Notes: generated by a model not told the origin, from the sequence alone. A stretch of 64,000 nt of DNA from CAIPAT01 sp041665605 (GCA_041665605.1 JBAYIO010000012.1:1-64000), one strand, 5' to 3'; positions 27,276 to 37,804 are shown, counted from the first letter of the stretch. A program made the numbers and translations.

Positions 27276-27374
27276 TACCCGGTATCCTTTTAAATTAATG
27301 ATAGCGAACTTTTAAAATACATTTTAAACATTATGCATTCCGGTTAAAGAAAAATGCTGTTACCTGACTTTTCT

Positions 27375-30300
27375 TTAAAAATACTTTTTAAGCAGCGTTG
27401 TCAAGGCAGCTTGCTTGAAGGGTTTTGCGATGTAGTCGTTGCATCCTGCCGCTATTGCCTTTTCTCTATCACCAGTAAGCGCAAAGGCGGTCTGTGCAAT
27501 AATGATCACATCTTTATTGAATTGCCGGATTTGTCTGGCGGCTTCGTAGCCGTCCATTTCCGGCATCTCAATATCCATCAGCACCAAATCGAGTTCAGGT
27601 GCATTGCGGCAAGTTTCAACAGCTTCCACTCCGGTTTTTGCTTTTAAAATCTCACTGCTGAACTTTTTCACTGTCAATGCAAACAGCAATTGCGATTTTT
27701 CGTCGTCTTCGACAATCAGGACTTTCAGATTTTTAATTTGCGGCTCTTTTTTATCCGCCGGAACAATGTTTTTGATTACTTGCTTTTCTTCCGGCTCCAT
27801 CCTGCCGGGGATGGTGAAATAAAATATCGAGCCTTTGCCGGTTTCACTTTCCACTCGAATTTTACCGCCGTGTTTTTCCACGAATTCTCTGCAGAGCAAT
27901 AAGCCGATTCCGGACCCGAGTTCATTCTCCGTACCCTTTCTACAGGTTTTTACATCAATCAGGAATAATTTATCAATCATTGCGCGACTCATTCCAATAC
28001 CGGAATCCTTAATGGCTATTTCAACACTTTTGTCACTGGCAATTTTAGCCGAAAGACTTATTCTTCCGCCCTTGCGGGTAAATTTAACGGCATTTGAAAC
28101 GAGGTTGCGGATTACAGTTTGAAGCATGTTGCTGTCGGCGAAAATCATTATTCCATCAGGAATTTCGCAGATGATTTCAATTCCTTTATCCTGAGCCGGT
28201 TTCAGTATCATTGCAATACTTTCATTTACGTCCGGAAGCAATGGCGCAACCTTCGGATGGAAAGAAATCAATCCCTGCTCTATTCTTGCCCATTCCAGCA
28301 GATTTTCGAGAAGGCGGAAAATATTTGCGGCCGAATCTCTCATGTCTGCCGCTATTTCCTGTATTTCGTCCATGGTCAAACGTGACACTTTTTCCGCCAT
28401 TACTTTTGTCAATCCTAAAAAGCTATGGAACGGGCTGCGCAGATCATGGGCGATAATTGAAAAGAATTTGTCTTTTTCCGCGATGACTTTCGAGAGTTCC
28501 TCGTTTTTAAGCTTTATCTCTTCCTCCATCATTTTGCGGCCGGTGAGGTCAGTTGCAATGCCCAGCAAACCTAAAACTGTCCGGCTACCGGGTTCCGCGA
28601 AGATCGGAGTTTTAACCTGCCAGTAGACGTGCCGCCCGCCTTCTTTATCGATGGCGTCCAGTTCTCCGGCTATCTGCTCGCCCCGCAATACGGACGAGTC
28701 AGTTTTCTGAATACGTTTTGCGGTTTCCGGAGCGAAAAAACAAGTGTCATCGCGACCGTCCAGTTCCCCGGCTGCGCAACCAAAAAATTCCAATGTCTGC
28801 CGGTTGGCATAGATGTAGCGTAACTGAGTATCCTTAATGAAGACATAGGCCGGCACATGATTAAGCGCCTTGCGGAAGCGCTCCGCGTCTGCCAGCGCCT
28901 CTCTCAAATTCAGCTCCATCTCTTTGCGCTCGGTCAGGTCAATCATCGAGCTTACCAGTAAATCATCCCCAATAGTGATGCCGGAGACCTCCATTACCCG
29001 TATCGTTCCGTCCTTGCAAGTCACGTTACACTCAATCGGTTCGATATACGTATGTTCACGAGCCGCCTTTGCGACCGATTTATTCCATGTTTCGGTCAAC
29101 GAATGCCTGTAATTCTCGTCAGGGTAAGCCCGCCGGAACCATTCATCGGCAGTCGGGATATCGGCAGCCGTGTAGCCGAAAAGTTTAGCGAAGCGTTTGT
29201 TGAAATAAGTTATAGCCCCGTTTTTATTGACGAACACCAGCGGTACGGGTACCAAGTCGACCAGAGAACGGAATCGTGCCTCGCTCTCCCGTAACGCGTC
29301 TTCCATCACCTTGCGTTCGGTGATGTCGCGTATTGTGCCAACCATCGCTATTGCCTGGTCATTATCATTAAATTTTAGCTCCCCTATTCCATGAACCCAG
29401 CGTTCCGCGTGATCATGCTGCCGGATAATTTTATATTCTTTATCAAATTTGCTTTTATTGCCTATTACTTCCTGAATAAAATAATCAGACATGATTTTCT
29501 GCCATTCAGGATGGATAATTGATGTCCAGCCGGTAAATGATTTGTCAAAATCAGCGTCAATTCCAAAAATACTGTCAAGAACTTCAGAACTATGCCATCT
29601 GTCAGCAGTAATATCTAAAGTATAGGTCCCAAGTTTAGCAATAGTTTGAGTTTCTTTTAGAAACTTTTCACTTTTTATCAATGCTTCATTTTGAACCTTG
29701 CTGTCGGTGATATCATTAAAGGTAACAGCAAACTGATTTTTCCGCGGACAGAATGCCACGACGCGATAATGTCGTTTTAATGCACCTGCGTAGTGTTCAA
29801 AGCTGAAGGGTTCTCCGGTTAAAGCCACTTTCCCATAGGTTTCAATCCAGAAGTATTCTGTTTCCGGCAGAAGAGTTAAGACGGTTTGGCCGACGGCATC
29901 TGCTTTTTTGAGTCCAGTCAACGTTTCGAATGCCGGATTCATGTCCAGAAAACAATAGTCTATTGGTTTGCCCGATGTATCACAGATAATCTCGTGAAGC
30001 GCGAATCCTTCCTGCATGGAATTGAAAAGTGAACCGTATTTCTTTTCATTTTCCCGCAATGCTTCTTCCGTCCGCTTGCGCTCGGTGATATCCTGTAGCG
30101 CTCCCTGCACTTTAATAATTTTTCCGTTATCATCTTTAACTGCTTTCCCGATAGTTTGCACCCAAACCCTTTTTCCGCTGGTTGTGATAATCTCCATTTC
30201 TTCATTGTAGGGGATTCCATTTCTCACGCAATCGTCAAATATTTTTGACAATTTATCACGCCATTCCGGAGCGTAGAAGCTGATTCCGTCTTCGACTAAC

Positions 30301-32348
30301 GGCGAGTATCCGGCAGGCGCTCCATGTATAGCGGCCACTTCATCAGACCAGGTAACACGATTTTCTCCAAGATTGACGCTCCATCCTCCCAGTTTTGCTA
30401 CTTCTCCAGCAATGCGTAAAAGACTGAGGCTCTCTTTAAGTTCCTCCTCAGCTTGCTTGCGGTTGGAAATGTCCTGGATTACGGTCATTAAATAGTCAAC
30501 CGCGCGGTCGGCGCGGCGCACACATTGAACGGCCAGGAGGGTAAAGACCGTATGCCCGTCTTTGTGGATAAAGCGTTTATCCAGCGTATAGCCGTCAATC
30601 TCGCCTGCCAGTACCCGGTTGAGTTGCGTCAAATTAGCAGCCAGGTCATCGGGATGAGTCAGTTTGGCCCAACTAATATGTGTTAATTCGGCTTTGGAAT
30701 AGCCGAGCATGTCACATAGCGTAGTATTGACGTCGATCCAGGAAGTGTCCGGCAGCGAGATGGCGCGCCCTTCCAGAGGCAATTCAAAATAACTGCGAAA
30801 ACGAGTTTCGCTCTGGCGCAGGGTTTCTTCGGCCTGTTTACGTTCGGTGATATTTCTAGCTAAAACTGTGACTCCGATAATCTCTTTATTATCATTTATG
30901 ATAGGACTGTAAAAGCTTTCGTAGCATGCATGCTTGACATCACCGTATATTCGCACACTTGAATGGGACTCACCCTTCAGAGCACGGTCATAATTCTCCT
31001 TAATCCTTTTTCTGTCATCTTCTGAAGTGACACATTCCAGAATATTCATTCCTAATTTGATATTTTTATTATATCCATCCTTCATTGCGCCTGAATGGGC
31101 TTTATTAAAATACAAATAACGGTAATTCCGGTCAACTGAAAGAAGGATGGAATCTTTCTGGCTTTCCAGGCTGGCCACCAGAAGCAACTGGGATTTCTTA
31201 AGCGCTTCTTCGGACTCGCGCTGGTGCATGGCAATGGCCAGGCTGTCGGCCATTTTTTCGAAATGTTTAATCAGACCGGGGGTGAAACGGTCCGGACGAT
31301 GATCGTTGAATTGCAGCAGGCCGAAAACCTTATTACCGCTGCGCAGCGGTATCAGCGCCACCGATTCATATCCTTCCTGGTTGCACCGGTTGCGCGTATG
31401 CGACTGGCGGTCCGCTTCGGTGGTCCCGGCCAGCAGGGCGCTGGTGGTGTTGGTCCAGAAACTGCCATGAGCAGTAAAAAAAGGCTTGGAAGGATCGAAA
31501 CGGCCGCTCAGGATGTTGCCGCACATACACTCAAGTACGGGGGAGCCTGCGCTGTCACACTGGATTTCACCGTTCCTGTTGTATGCACAAAGGTAATTTT
31601 CCGCTTGAACGAATGTGGACGGGAAACCGCGGGTCTCGCAATACGGGTAATCGTCCCCGTCGCGCAGGCGAATGCCGACGGCTTCGCACCCGGACCAGTC
31701 TTGCAGTGACGCGGTAAGTTCCGAGATAAGCTTGCGGAAATCCCCCGGCGTATTGACCAGTGTGATCAGGCGCGCCGTCAACTCGTGCGCCTCTTCCTGA
31801 AACTTGCGCTCGGTAATGTCGCTCAGCACGATGCGGCACACGATGCTTCCACCGGTATCCGCGGTTGTCGTGGACGCCAGATGGCCCCAGAATATTGTGC
31901 CGTCTGTTTTTATCATCCGCAGTTCGCAGGTCTGCGGTTTTTCGCTGTTAACAAGCTGTTTGCGAAACAGATAGTAAATATCCTGGTCTTCTGCAAGGAT
32001 GAACCGGCTGAATTGCTGCTTGACCAGCCTGCTCCGGGGCACCCCCAGCAGCGCGGCGGCGTTGGTGTTGGCTTCCAGGATAGTCAGTCCCTGCTCGCCA
32101 AGTATAAAATATCCCACCGGGGCCATATCGTATAGTTCGAAATAGCGCGTCCACATGACATCCATACGGCGCAGTTCTTCATTCTGCATTTCGAGTTCGA
32201 TCTGATGCACGTGCAGTTCGTGAATAATCTTTTGCATATCTTCCGGCGAATTTGGTTCCGGCCGGGGAGTCGTCTTTCTGGAGACAATCTCTTCTGCCCG
32301 TTTGCGCAGTTCAGCCGACTGTCCGGCCTGGTTAGCCTTGGTTTTCAT
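27375..32348 (-). CDS. Hybrid sensor histidine kinase, eight PAS plus GAF plus receiver
   Basis: A 1657-residue kinase without transmembrane segments, so a cytoplasmic sensor. Order: PAS 1 (about 60-170), GAF (about 190-375), PAS 2-8 (about 380-1275), HisKA with AHDLRSP (His about 1301), HATPase (N-box, GIGMS and GSGIGL motifs, to about 1515), and a C-terminal receiver with phosphoacceptor in LVLMDIEMP (Asp about 1592). The GAF domain carries a CxC motif (LECMCG). Several PAS domains and the receiver closely resemble those of the 32617-35919 gene, so the two are tandem paralogues. No response regulator with a DNA-binding domain is nearby, so the output partner is unknown. Confidence 0.88.
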   Translation of the reverse strand: MKTKANQAGQSAELRKRAEEIVSRKTTPRPEPNSPEDMQKIIHELHVHQIELEMQNEELRRMDVMWTRYFELYDMAPVGYFILGEQGLTILEANTNAAALLGVPRSRLVKQQFSRFILAEDQDIYYLFRKQLVNSEKPQTCELRMIKTDGTIFWGHLASTTTADTGGSIVCRIVLSDITERKFQEEAHELTARLITLVNTPGDFRKLISELTASLQDWSGCEAVGIRLRDGDDYPYCETRGFPSTFVQAENYLCAYNRNGEIQCDSAGSPVLECMCGNILSGRFDPSKPFFTAHGSFWTNTTSALLAGTTEADRQSHTRNRCNQEGYESVALIPLRSGNKVFGLLQFNDHRPDRFTPGLIKHFEKMADSLAIAMHQRESEEALKKSQLLLVASLESQKDSILLSVDRNYRYLYFNKAHSGAMKDGYNKNIKLGMNILECVTSEDDRKRIKENYDRALKGESHSSVRIYGDVKHACYESFYSPIINDNKEIIGVTVLARNITERKQAEETLRQSETRFRSYFELPLEGRAISLPDTSWIDVNTTLCDMLGYSKAELTHISWAKLTHPDDLAANLTQLNRVLAGEIDGYTLDKRFIHKDGHTVFTLLAVQCVRRADRAVDYLMTVIQDISNRKQAEEELKESLSLLRIAGEVAKLGGWSVNLGENRVTWSDEVAAIHGAPAGYSPLVEDGISFYAPEWRDKLSKIFDDCVRNGIPYNEEMEIITTSGKRVWVQTIGKAVKDDNGKIIKVQGALQDITERKRTEEALRENEKKYGSLFNSMQEGFALHEIICDTSGKPIDYCFLDMNPAFETLTGLKKADAVGQTVLTLLPETEYFWIETYGKVALTGEPFSFEHYAGALKRHYRVVAFCPRKNQFAVTFNDITDSKVQNEALIKSEKFLKETQTIAKLGTYTLDITADRWHSSEVLDSIFGIDADFDKSFTGWTSIIHPEWQKIMSDYFIQEVIGNKSKFDKEYKIIRQHDHAERWVHGIGELKFNDNDQAIAMVGTIRDITERKVMEDALRESEARFRSLVDLVPVPLVFVNKNGAITYFNKRFAKLFGYTAADIPTADEWFRRAYPDENYRHSLTETWNKSVAKAAREHTYIEPIECNVTCKDGTIRVMEVSGITIGDDLLVSSMIDLTERKEMELNLREALADAERFRKALNHVPAYVFIKDTQLRYIYANRQTLEFFGCAAGELDGRDDTCFFAPETAKRIQKTDSSVLRGEQIAGELDAIDKEGGRHVYWQVKTPIFAEPGSRTVLGLLGIATDLTGRKMMEEEIKLKNEELSKVIAEKDKFFSIIAHDLRSPFHSFLGLTKVMAEKVSRLTMDEIQEIAADMRDSAANIFRLLENLLEWARIEQGLISFHPKVAPLLPDVNESIAMILKPAQDKGIEIICEIPDGIMIFADSNMLQTVIRNLVSNAVKFTRKGGRISLSAKIASDKSVEIAIKDSGIGMSRAMIDKLFLIDVKTCRKGTENELGSGIGLLLCREFVEKHGGKIRVESETGKGSIFYFTIPGRMEPEEKQVIKNIVPADKKEPQIKNLKVLIVEDDEKSQLLFALTVKKFSSEILKAKTGVEAVETCRNAPELDLVLMDIEMPEMDGYEAARQIRQFNKDVIIIAQTAFALTGDREKAIAAGCNDYIAKPFKQAALTTLLKKYF

Positions 32349-32616
32349 TGTGCCCCTCTGTCGTTCGACTACTCTTCAGATTCTATCGACCGTTCCGTTG
32401 TCACAATACTATACATTCACCCAAACTGAGGAACTATATGCAAATTGATAACTGACTGATAGAAAATTCCATTTTCATACTGTGAATATAATAATTGCGC
32501 GGTGCAAATATTGCAAGATGAAATATTGAGAATAACCCAAAAGATCATTATGAGGAACGTTATGCGGTACTGAATGTACGCAATCATGAATGAATTACAG
32601 GAGATATTCTCTTTTT

Positions 32617-35600
32617 TCAAAAGTATTTTTTCAGCAACGCAGTCAATGAGATCCTATTGAACGGTTTGGCAATATAATCATTACACCCTGCCGCTATTGC
32701 CTTTTCCCGTTCGCCGGCCAGGGCATAGGCGGTTTGTGCAATAATAATCACATCCTTATTAAACTGCCGGATCTGTCTGGCGGCTTCGTAACCGTCCATT
32801 TCCGGCATTTCAATATCCATCAGCACCAAATCAAGGTCAGGGTTAATGCGGCAGGCTGCAACAGCTTCAACACCGGTTCGTGCTTTTAAAATTTCCCTGC
32901 CGAACTTTTTGACTGTTATAGTAATCAGTATTTCTGATTTCTCGTCATCTTCGGCAATCAATATTTTCAGCGGCTTAATCTGATACCCTTCCGCATCTGC
33001 CGGAATAACATTCACAGTCACATTTCTTTCTTCCGGTTCAGTATTATAAGGAATGGTGAAATAGAATATTGAGCCTTTGCCCTCTTCACTTTCCACCCGG
33101 ATTCCGCCGCCCAGCATTTCCACATAAGCCCTCGATATGGACAAGCCCAATCCGGCGCCCTGGAAAGCTCTTTTATCGCCGGAATGCACCTGAATGAAAC
33201 GGTCAAAAATAGCCTCCTGTTTGCCTTTGGGAATTGCAATTCCGGTGTCTCTTACAAAAAATTCAAGGTATTCGCCCTGTTTCTCATAGCCGATTTCAAT
33301 AGAACCGGCCAATGTAAATTTTATGGCGTTTTTAACCAGGTTGGTAAGAACGGCATAAATTTTTTCTTTATCGGTTTTTATGACAGCTTCGTTTGAGGGT
33401 AAAGGCGTTTTAAAGGAAATCCTGATTCCTTTTTGCTCGACTTCCGGTTTAAAGAAGGAATAGATGTATTCTATCTGCTCATTCACATTTGTTTCTGAAA
33501 CTGAAACGGGCATTTGTCCGGATTCGATTTTAGAGATACTGATTATATCGTTGATCGTATTGAGCATGCGGTCGCCGCTTTTTTCAATTATGCTGATATA
33601 CTGCTGCTGTTCCTCGCCGGTCAGATGCGGTTCTTTAAGCAGTTCGGTAAATCCCAGAATACCGTTCATGGGCGTTCTGATCTCATGGCTCATATTGGCC
33701 AGGAAGGCTGATTTCAGGCGGTCGCTTTCTTCCGCCTTCTCTTTGGCTTTGATAAGTTCTTCTTCCGTGCGTTTTAGTTCAGAGATATCCAGTATTATAG
33801 CCACAAGATAATCGACCGATCTGTCGGAATGACGCAAGCATTGAACCGCCATGTGGGTAAAAACGCTATGGCCGTCTTTGTGGATAAAACGCTTATCCAG
33901 CGTATAGCCTTCGATTTCGCCGGTCAAAAGTCGATTGAACTGCGTCAAATCGGCGGACAGATCGTCAGGATGAGTCAGTTCCGTCCAGGTCATCTGTGTA
34001 AATTCGGCTTTGGTATAACCGAGCATATCGCATAACGTGGTATTGACATCCATCCATCCTTTATCCGGCGAAGTGATAGCGCGTCCGGTGAAGGGCAGTT
34101 CGAAATAACTGCGAAACCGCGCTTCGCTCAGACGCAAGGCTTCTTCGGTTTGTTTGCGCGTCAGCGCCGCCCCGATGTGCAGGGCGATTCCTTCGAGGAT
34201 TTCAACCGTGTTCAGGGTGAAGCATCCTTTGCGCCGGTCGTTAAACTGGATCAGCCCGATAATCGCATCCTTGTTACGGATGGGCACCAGCGCCACGGAA
34301 GCATACCCCTGGTGAATACATTCGTTGCGCGGCCGCCACCGCGGGTCCTGATCGGCCGGAATGTCCAGAATCGGGAATGAATTGTTCGTCCAGAAGCTCC
34401 CGCCCCGGGTGAATAGCGGATTGGACGCGTCGGTCTTGCCGGAAATAACCAGGCCGCAGGTACATTCAAGATTGATGTTGCCGTCTTTATTCCGGCACAC
34501 TCCGCCAGCACCGGAACGCTTGATCAGCGTGTTTTCTTTGAACAGAAAATCACCGGAAAAACCTTGCTGGACGAAATAAGGGAAGTCATCTCCTTCTTTC
34601 AGACGGATGCCCACGGCGTCAAAACAGGTCCGCGTTTTCAGTATGGCAAGTACCCGCCGGATTGAGTCCTGAAGATTGCCCGGTTCATTCAGTATATTCA
34701 GTATTGCCAACCCCATTTCCTTATATGTATCGGCCCGTTTGCGCTCGGTGATATCATTAAATGTCCAAATTCTGCCATAATATTTTCCATCCCTGCCAAA
34801 AACCGGCGCGGAATATCTGTCCAGAACCATCCCGCTCTTAAATTCGATCTCGTCACTGCTGATTTCGTTAACATGATTATTCAGATACGTGATTTTTTCC
34901 AGAAATTGTTCCGGATATCTGGTTAAGCTTACAACATGCTTAAGCAACGAGGTGTCATCTTCATCAGACAGAATATGCGGCGGAATATTGAACATTTCAA
35001 TAACTCGCCGATTAGTCAGCACGCGCTTATTATTTTCATCTATCACCAAAATTCCATTGTTCGAAGCGTTCACCTGCGACTCAAGTAAAGCTGTTTTTGA
35101 TTGTAACGCCCCCTCCGTCAGCTTGCGCCCGGTGATATCGCGAATAAAAGCCACAATCCTGCCTTCGTCCGGCCGGTACTGAACGCTGGATTCGACATCG
35201 AAAATGCTTCCGTCCTTGCGGCGGTGCCGGGTTTCAAAACGATCTTCGCCCTGCGTCGCAAGCTTCCGGATGCGGGCGGCAATATCATCAGGCGTTTCGT
35301 TAACCTCCAGATCGGAAATATGCATGTTCAGCAGTTCCTGCGCACTGTAGCCGCTCATCCGGCAATAGGTTTCACTGACTTCCAGCACACGTCCTTGCAT
35401 ATCCACAGCCCAAAAACCGTCCATGGCCGTCTGAAGGATAGTACGATACCGTTCCTCGCTGTTCCGGAGTTTCTCTTCAGTCTGTTTGCGCTCGGTGATG
35501 TCGTTAAAGATAACCGCGAATTGATTTTTTTGCGGACTGAATGCCGCGACTTGATAATGTCGGTTTAATGTACTGGAATAGTTTTCAAAACTGACGGGTT

Positions 35601-35919
35601 CGCCGGTTAAAGCCACTTTGCCATAGATTTCAATCCAGAAGTATTCTGTTTCCGGCAGAATTGTTAAAACGGTCTTTCCGACAGTATCTGCTTTTTTTAA
35701 TCCGGTCAACTTCTCGAATGCCGGATTCATATCAAGAAAACGATAATCCATTGGCTTGCCGGAGGCATCGCAGACAATTTCGTGAAGCGCAAACCCTTCC
35801 AGCATGGAATTAAAAAGAGAACTATACTTCTTTTCACTAGCCAGTAATGCCTCTTCCGTCTGCCTGCTACTAAATACAGCGTCTTTGGTCGAATTCTCAC
35901 GGTCTGCTTCATTACTCAT
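32617..35919 (-). CDS. Hybrid sensor histidine kinase, four PAS plus GAF plus receiver
   Basis: A 1100-residue cytoplasmic hybrid kinase. Order: PAS 1 (about 25-145), PAS 2 and 3 (about 147-395), GAF (about 400-590) with a CxC motif (LECTCG), PAS 4 (about 600-715), HisKA with NMSHEIRTP (His about 745), HATPase ending in GAGLGLSISRAYVEMLGG, and a receiver with LVLMDIEMP (Asp about 1035). Its PAS 1, PAS 4, GAF and receiver are close relatives of modules in the next kinase gene, but the HisKA/HATPase is of a different subtype (SHEIRTP rather than AHDLRSP). The 268 bases between the genes are AT-rich and hold no gene. Ligand and partner unknown. Confidence 0.88.
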   Translation of the reverse strand: MSNEADRENSTKDAVFSSRQTEEALLASEKKYSSLFNSMLEGFALHEIVCDASGKPMDYRFLDMNPAFEKLTGLKKADTVGKTVLTILPETEYFWIEIYGKVALTGEPVSFENYSSTLNRHYQVAAFSPQKNQFAVIFNDITERKQTEEKLRNSEERYRTILQTAMDGFWAVDMQGRVLEVSETYCRMSGYSAQELLNMHISDLEVNETPDDIAARIRKLATQGEDRFETRHRRKDGSIFDVESSVQYRPDEGRIVAFIRDITGRKLTEGALQSKTALLESQVNASNNGILVIDENNKRVLTNRRVIEMFNIPPHILSDEDDTSLLKHVVSLTRYPEQFLEKITYLNNHVNEISSDEIEFKSGMVLDRYSAPVFGRDGKYYGRIWTFNDITERKRADTYKEMGLAILNILNEPGNLQDSIRRVLAILKTRTCFDAVGIRLKEGDDFPYFVQQGFSGDFLFKENTLIKRSGAGGVCRNKDGNINLECTCGLVISGKTDASNPLFTRGGSFWTNNSFPILDIPADQDPRWRPRNECIHQGYASVALVPIRNKDAIIGLIQFNDRRKGCFTLNTVEILEGIALHIGAALTRKQTEEALRLSEARFRSYFELPFTGRAITSPDKGWMDVNTTLCDMLGYTKAEFTQMTWTELTHPDDLSADLTQFNRLLTGEIEGYTLDKRFIHKDGHSVFTHMAVQCLRHSDRSVDYLVAIILDISELKRTEEELIKAKEKAEESDRLKSAFLANMSHEIRTPMNGILGFTELLKEPHLTGEEQQQYISIIEKSGDRMLNTINDIISISKIESGQMPVSVSETNVNEQIEYIYSFFKPEVEQKGIRISFKTPLPSNEAVIKTDKEKIYAVLTNLVKNAIKFTLAGSIEIGYEKQGEYLEFFVRDTGIAIPKGKQEAIFDRFIQVHSGDKRAFQGAGLGLSISRAYVEMLGGGIRVESEEGKGSIFYFTIPYNTEPEERNVTVNVIPADAEGYQIKPLKILIAEDDEKSEILITITVKKFGREILKARTGVEAVAACRINPDLDLVLMDIEMPEMDGYEAARQIRQFNKDVIIIAQTAYALAGEREKAIAAGCNDYIAKPFNRISLTALLKKYF

Positions 35920-36278
35920 TTGATTTCTTTTCGTCCTCTCGCTGCCAGACTGTCCTGCCAGCCCATAATCACTTTGTTAATAATAGTATATATTATGATA
36001 ATCAAAAAACCAAATGAAATTTTGCAATATAAATATCCACCATTAATATGCCAGTTAATCGGGATCGTTGATTCTGAAAGACCAAATCAGGCAATCCTGG
36101 GCGGCGGGAATTGCATTTCTCTGATTTTTTTAATTTTTTTTTATTCCACAACATATTGCGGTGTCATAAAACCGGCAATGGTAAATCATGGGTTAAATCA
36201 GTTTTTTACGTATCCGGCAGAAATACTGATAAAGTCGCATCTCTTTGCTTTTTAAACACTTGATGACATATTACTATT
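35920..36278. other. Divergent AT-rich intergenic region
   Basis: About 360 bases between the divergent kinase and secreted-protein genes. It is AT-rich, with several T-runs (36125-36145) and an AT palindrome near 35985-35998. An in-frame stretch of about 110 codons on the plus strand has no domain, no ribosome site and odd composition, so it is not called. No RNA gene or riboswitch was recognised; it presumably holds both promoters. Confidence 0.5.
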
Positions 36279-37049
36279 ATGCGAAAACTCGTAACAACAG
36301 TCATATTGTCTTTATTCTGCGGCGGATTTTATCCGGCCTGCAGCGCTGTTGATTTCATAGCCGCGCAATTATCTGACCCGGCGGATATAGAAGCGATTCA
36401 CCAGTTATGCCGGAATTACAAAAGCTGGCAGGAACAGGCGGATGAGTCAGCACGCCAAATCAATGAGCTTAAAGAAATATTAAAATCAACTGATAATGAC
36501 AGTGAAAAAGCGGATATACTGGACGCGCTGGAAAATGAAAAGCGCCAGATGTCCGGCTTGCAAAAGAATATTAAACAGGGACTCAAGGCCGCTTACGGCG
36601 AAACCCGCAATCTGTTTCCGCAGTTTAAAAACGATGTTGCCCGTCCGAGCCTGTATGATCCTGCCGGTTACGATCCTGATTCGGCGCGGATGCTGGCAGA
36701 GGCCAGAAGACTTATCGCCGAAATTCGCAGCGTAAACAGTTCAATCTATCATGCTGACGGTTCCAATGCCGCGAATCCGATCGAGAAAAGAGTCTGGCAG
36801 GATACGACATCCGCCATTGAAAATACCGGAAAAACCCTCGCTCTCGGGCTTACCAACTTTTTCATCCGTCAGGATGGCAAAGGACGGCAGAAACCGGATT
36901 ACTTGAAAAATGCCGAACCGGTTCTCACCATAGGCCCGTTTCAAAAAAGAGGCAAGGGCGGTGACGTACCGGAAGGCAGTCAGACTTATATTGACTTTTA
37001 TGCATTGAAAAAGCCGCAGGATAATCAATACGCATCTGTATCATATTGA
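36279..37049 (+). CDS. Secreted coiled-coil protein of unknown function
   Basis: A 256-residue protein I do not recognise. Residues 1-23 form a signal peptide (positive start, hydrophobic core, CSA before VDF; a Cys in this region leaves a lipoprotein possible but the lipobox is poor). Residues about 45-105 are strongly helical and charged, likely a coiled coil (EQADESARQINELKEI, LENEKRQMSGLQKNI). The C-terminal 80 residues include a beta-like segment LTIGPFQKRGKGGDVPEGSQ. It is a single gene; an AT-rich stem (37070-37088) lies behind it. Nothing in the context suggests a role. Confidence 0.65.
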   Translation: MRKLVTTVILSLFCGGFYPACSAVDFIAAQLSDPADIEAIHQLCRNYKSWQEQADESARQINELKEILKSTDNDSEKADILDALENEKRQMSGLQKNIKQGLKAAYGETRNLFPQFKNDVARPSLYDPAGYDPDSARMLAEARRLIAEIRSVNSSIYHADGSNAANPIEKRVWQDTTSAIENTGKTLALGLTNFFIRQDGKGRQKPDYLKNAEPVLTIGPFQKRGKGGDVPEGSQTYIDFYALKKPQDNQYASVSY

Positions 37050-37108
37050 TCAATAAATTGTAATATTATAAAACCAATATATGGTTTTTGGTTAAATTAA
37101 ATATTACT

Positions 37109-37114
37109 TATAAT
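37109..37114 (+). promoter_or_regulatory. Candidate -10 box of the methyltransferase-like gene
   Basis: A perfect TATAAT 19 bases before the ATG at 37133. The best -35-like string, TTGGTT (37088-37093), is only 15 bases away, so the box may depend on another factor. Confidence 0.35.
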
Positions 37115-37132
37115 ACATAAAGCGATAATTCC

Positions 37133-37804
37133 ATGTCGATAAAATATGAAGAGATTGTGCCGTGGGGCAGAAATTTTGATGAATATAGACGGATGTTCGA
37201 TCTTAGCGATGCTGAATTAACTCAAAAAATTCTAGGTTGCGGTGACGGTCCGGCCAGCTTTAACTTCGAATGCAACAGCCGGGGTGGAAACGTTGTCTCG
37301 ATCGATCCGATTTATAATTTAACGCAAGAACAGATTCAGCGGCGGATTGATGAGACCTGCAAAGAAGTTTTAAGACAAACGGCCTGTAATAAAGAGAAAT
37401 TCATCTGGAACACCATTACATCTGTTGATGAACTCGGCAGAATCAGGCTGGAAGCAATGAAAATATTTCTGGACTCGTATGAAGCGGGCAAACGCGACAG
37501 GAAATACATTCCGGGCGAATTGCCGTATCTGCCGTTTGCGGACAAAGCGTTCGATCTTGCCTTGAGTTCGCATTTCCTATTTTTATATACGGACAATCTA
37601 TCTTATGCCTTTCATGCAGAAGCGATCAATGAAATGCTGCGAGTAGCCGGCGAGATAAGGATATTCCCTTTACTGGACGTAAACGGCGTAAAATCTCCTT
37701 ATGTTCAAAAAATTCTTGCTGATTTTAAAACAAAAACAATAGAAATAAGAAAAGTGAACTATGAGTTTCAGCGCGGCGGCAATGAGTTGTTGATAATCAG
37801 ATAA
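37133..37804 (+). CDS. SAM-dependent methyltransferase-like protein
   Basis: A 223-residue class I methyltransferase-like protein. The SAM loop ILGCGDGPASF (about 34-44) is followed by an acidic residue at the end of strand 2 (VVSIDPIY), and the motif LPFADKAFDLALSSHFLFLY (about 133-152) matches the region before strand 4. The remaining parts are helical and lack any known substrate domain. No ribosome site is evident. It is flanked by a secreted unknown and a converging ABC permease, so context gives no substrate. Small-molecule methylation is as likely as protein or RNA methylation. Confidence 0.7.
   Translation: MSIKYEEIVPWGRNFDEYRRMFDLSDAELTQKILGCGDGPASFNFECNSRGGNVVSIDPIYNLTQEQIQRRIDETCKEVLRQTACNKEKFIWNTITSVDELGRIRLEAMKIFLDSYEAGKRDRKYIPGELPYLPFADKAFDLALSSHFLFLYTDNLSYAFHAEAINEMLRVAGEIRIFPLLDVNGVKSPYVQKILADFKTKTIEIRKVNYEFQRGGNELLIIR

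Noticed and set aside
35920..36255. Plus-strand reading frame of 111 codons in the kinase upstream region
   Set aside because: No domain, no ribosome site, T-run-driven hydrophobic stretch; fits chance in AT-rich DNA.
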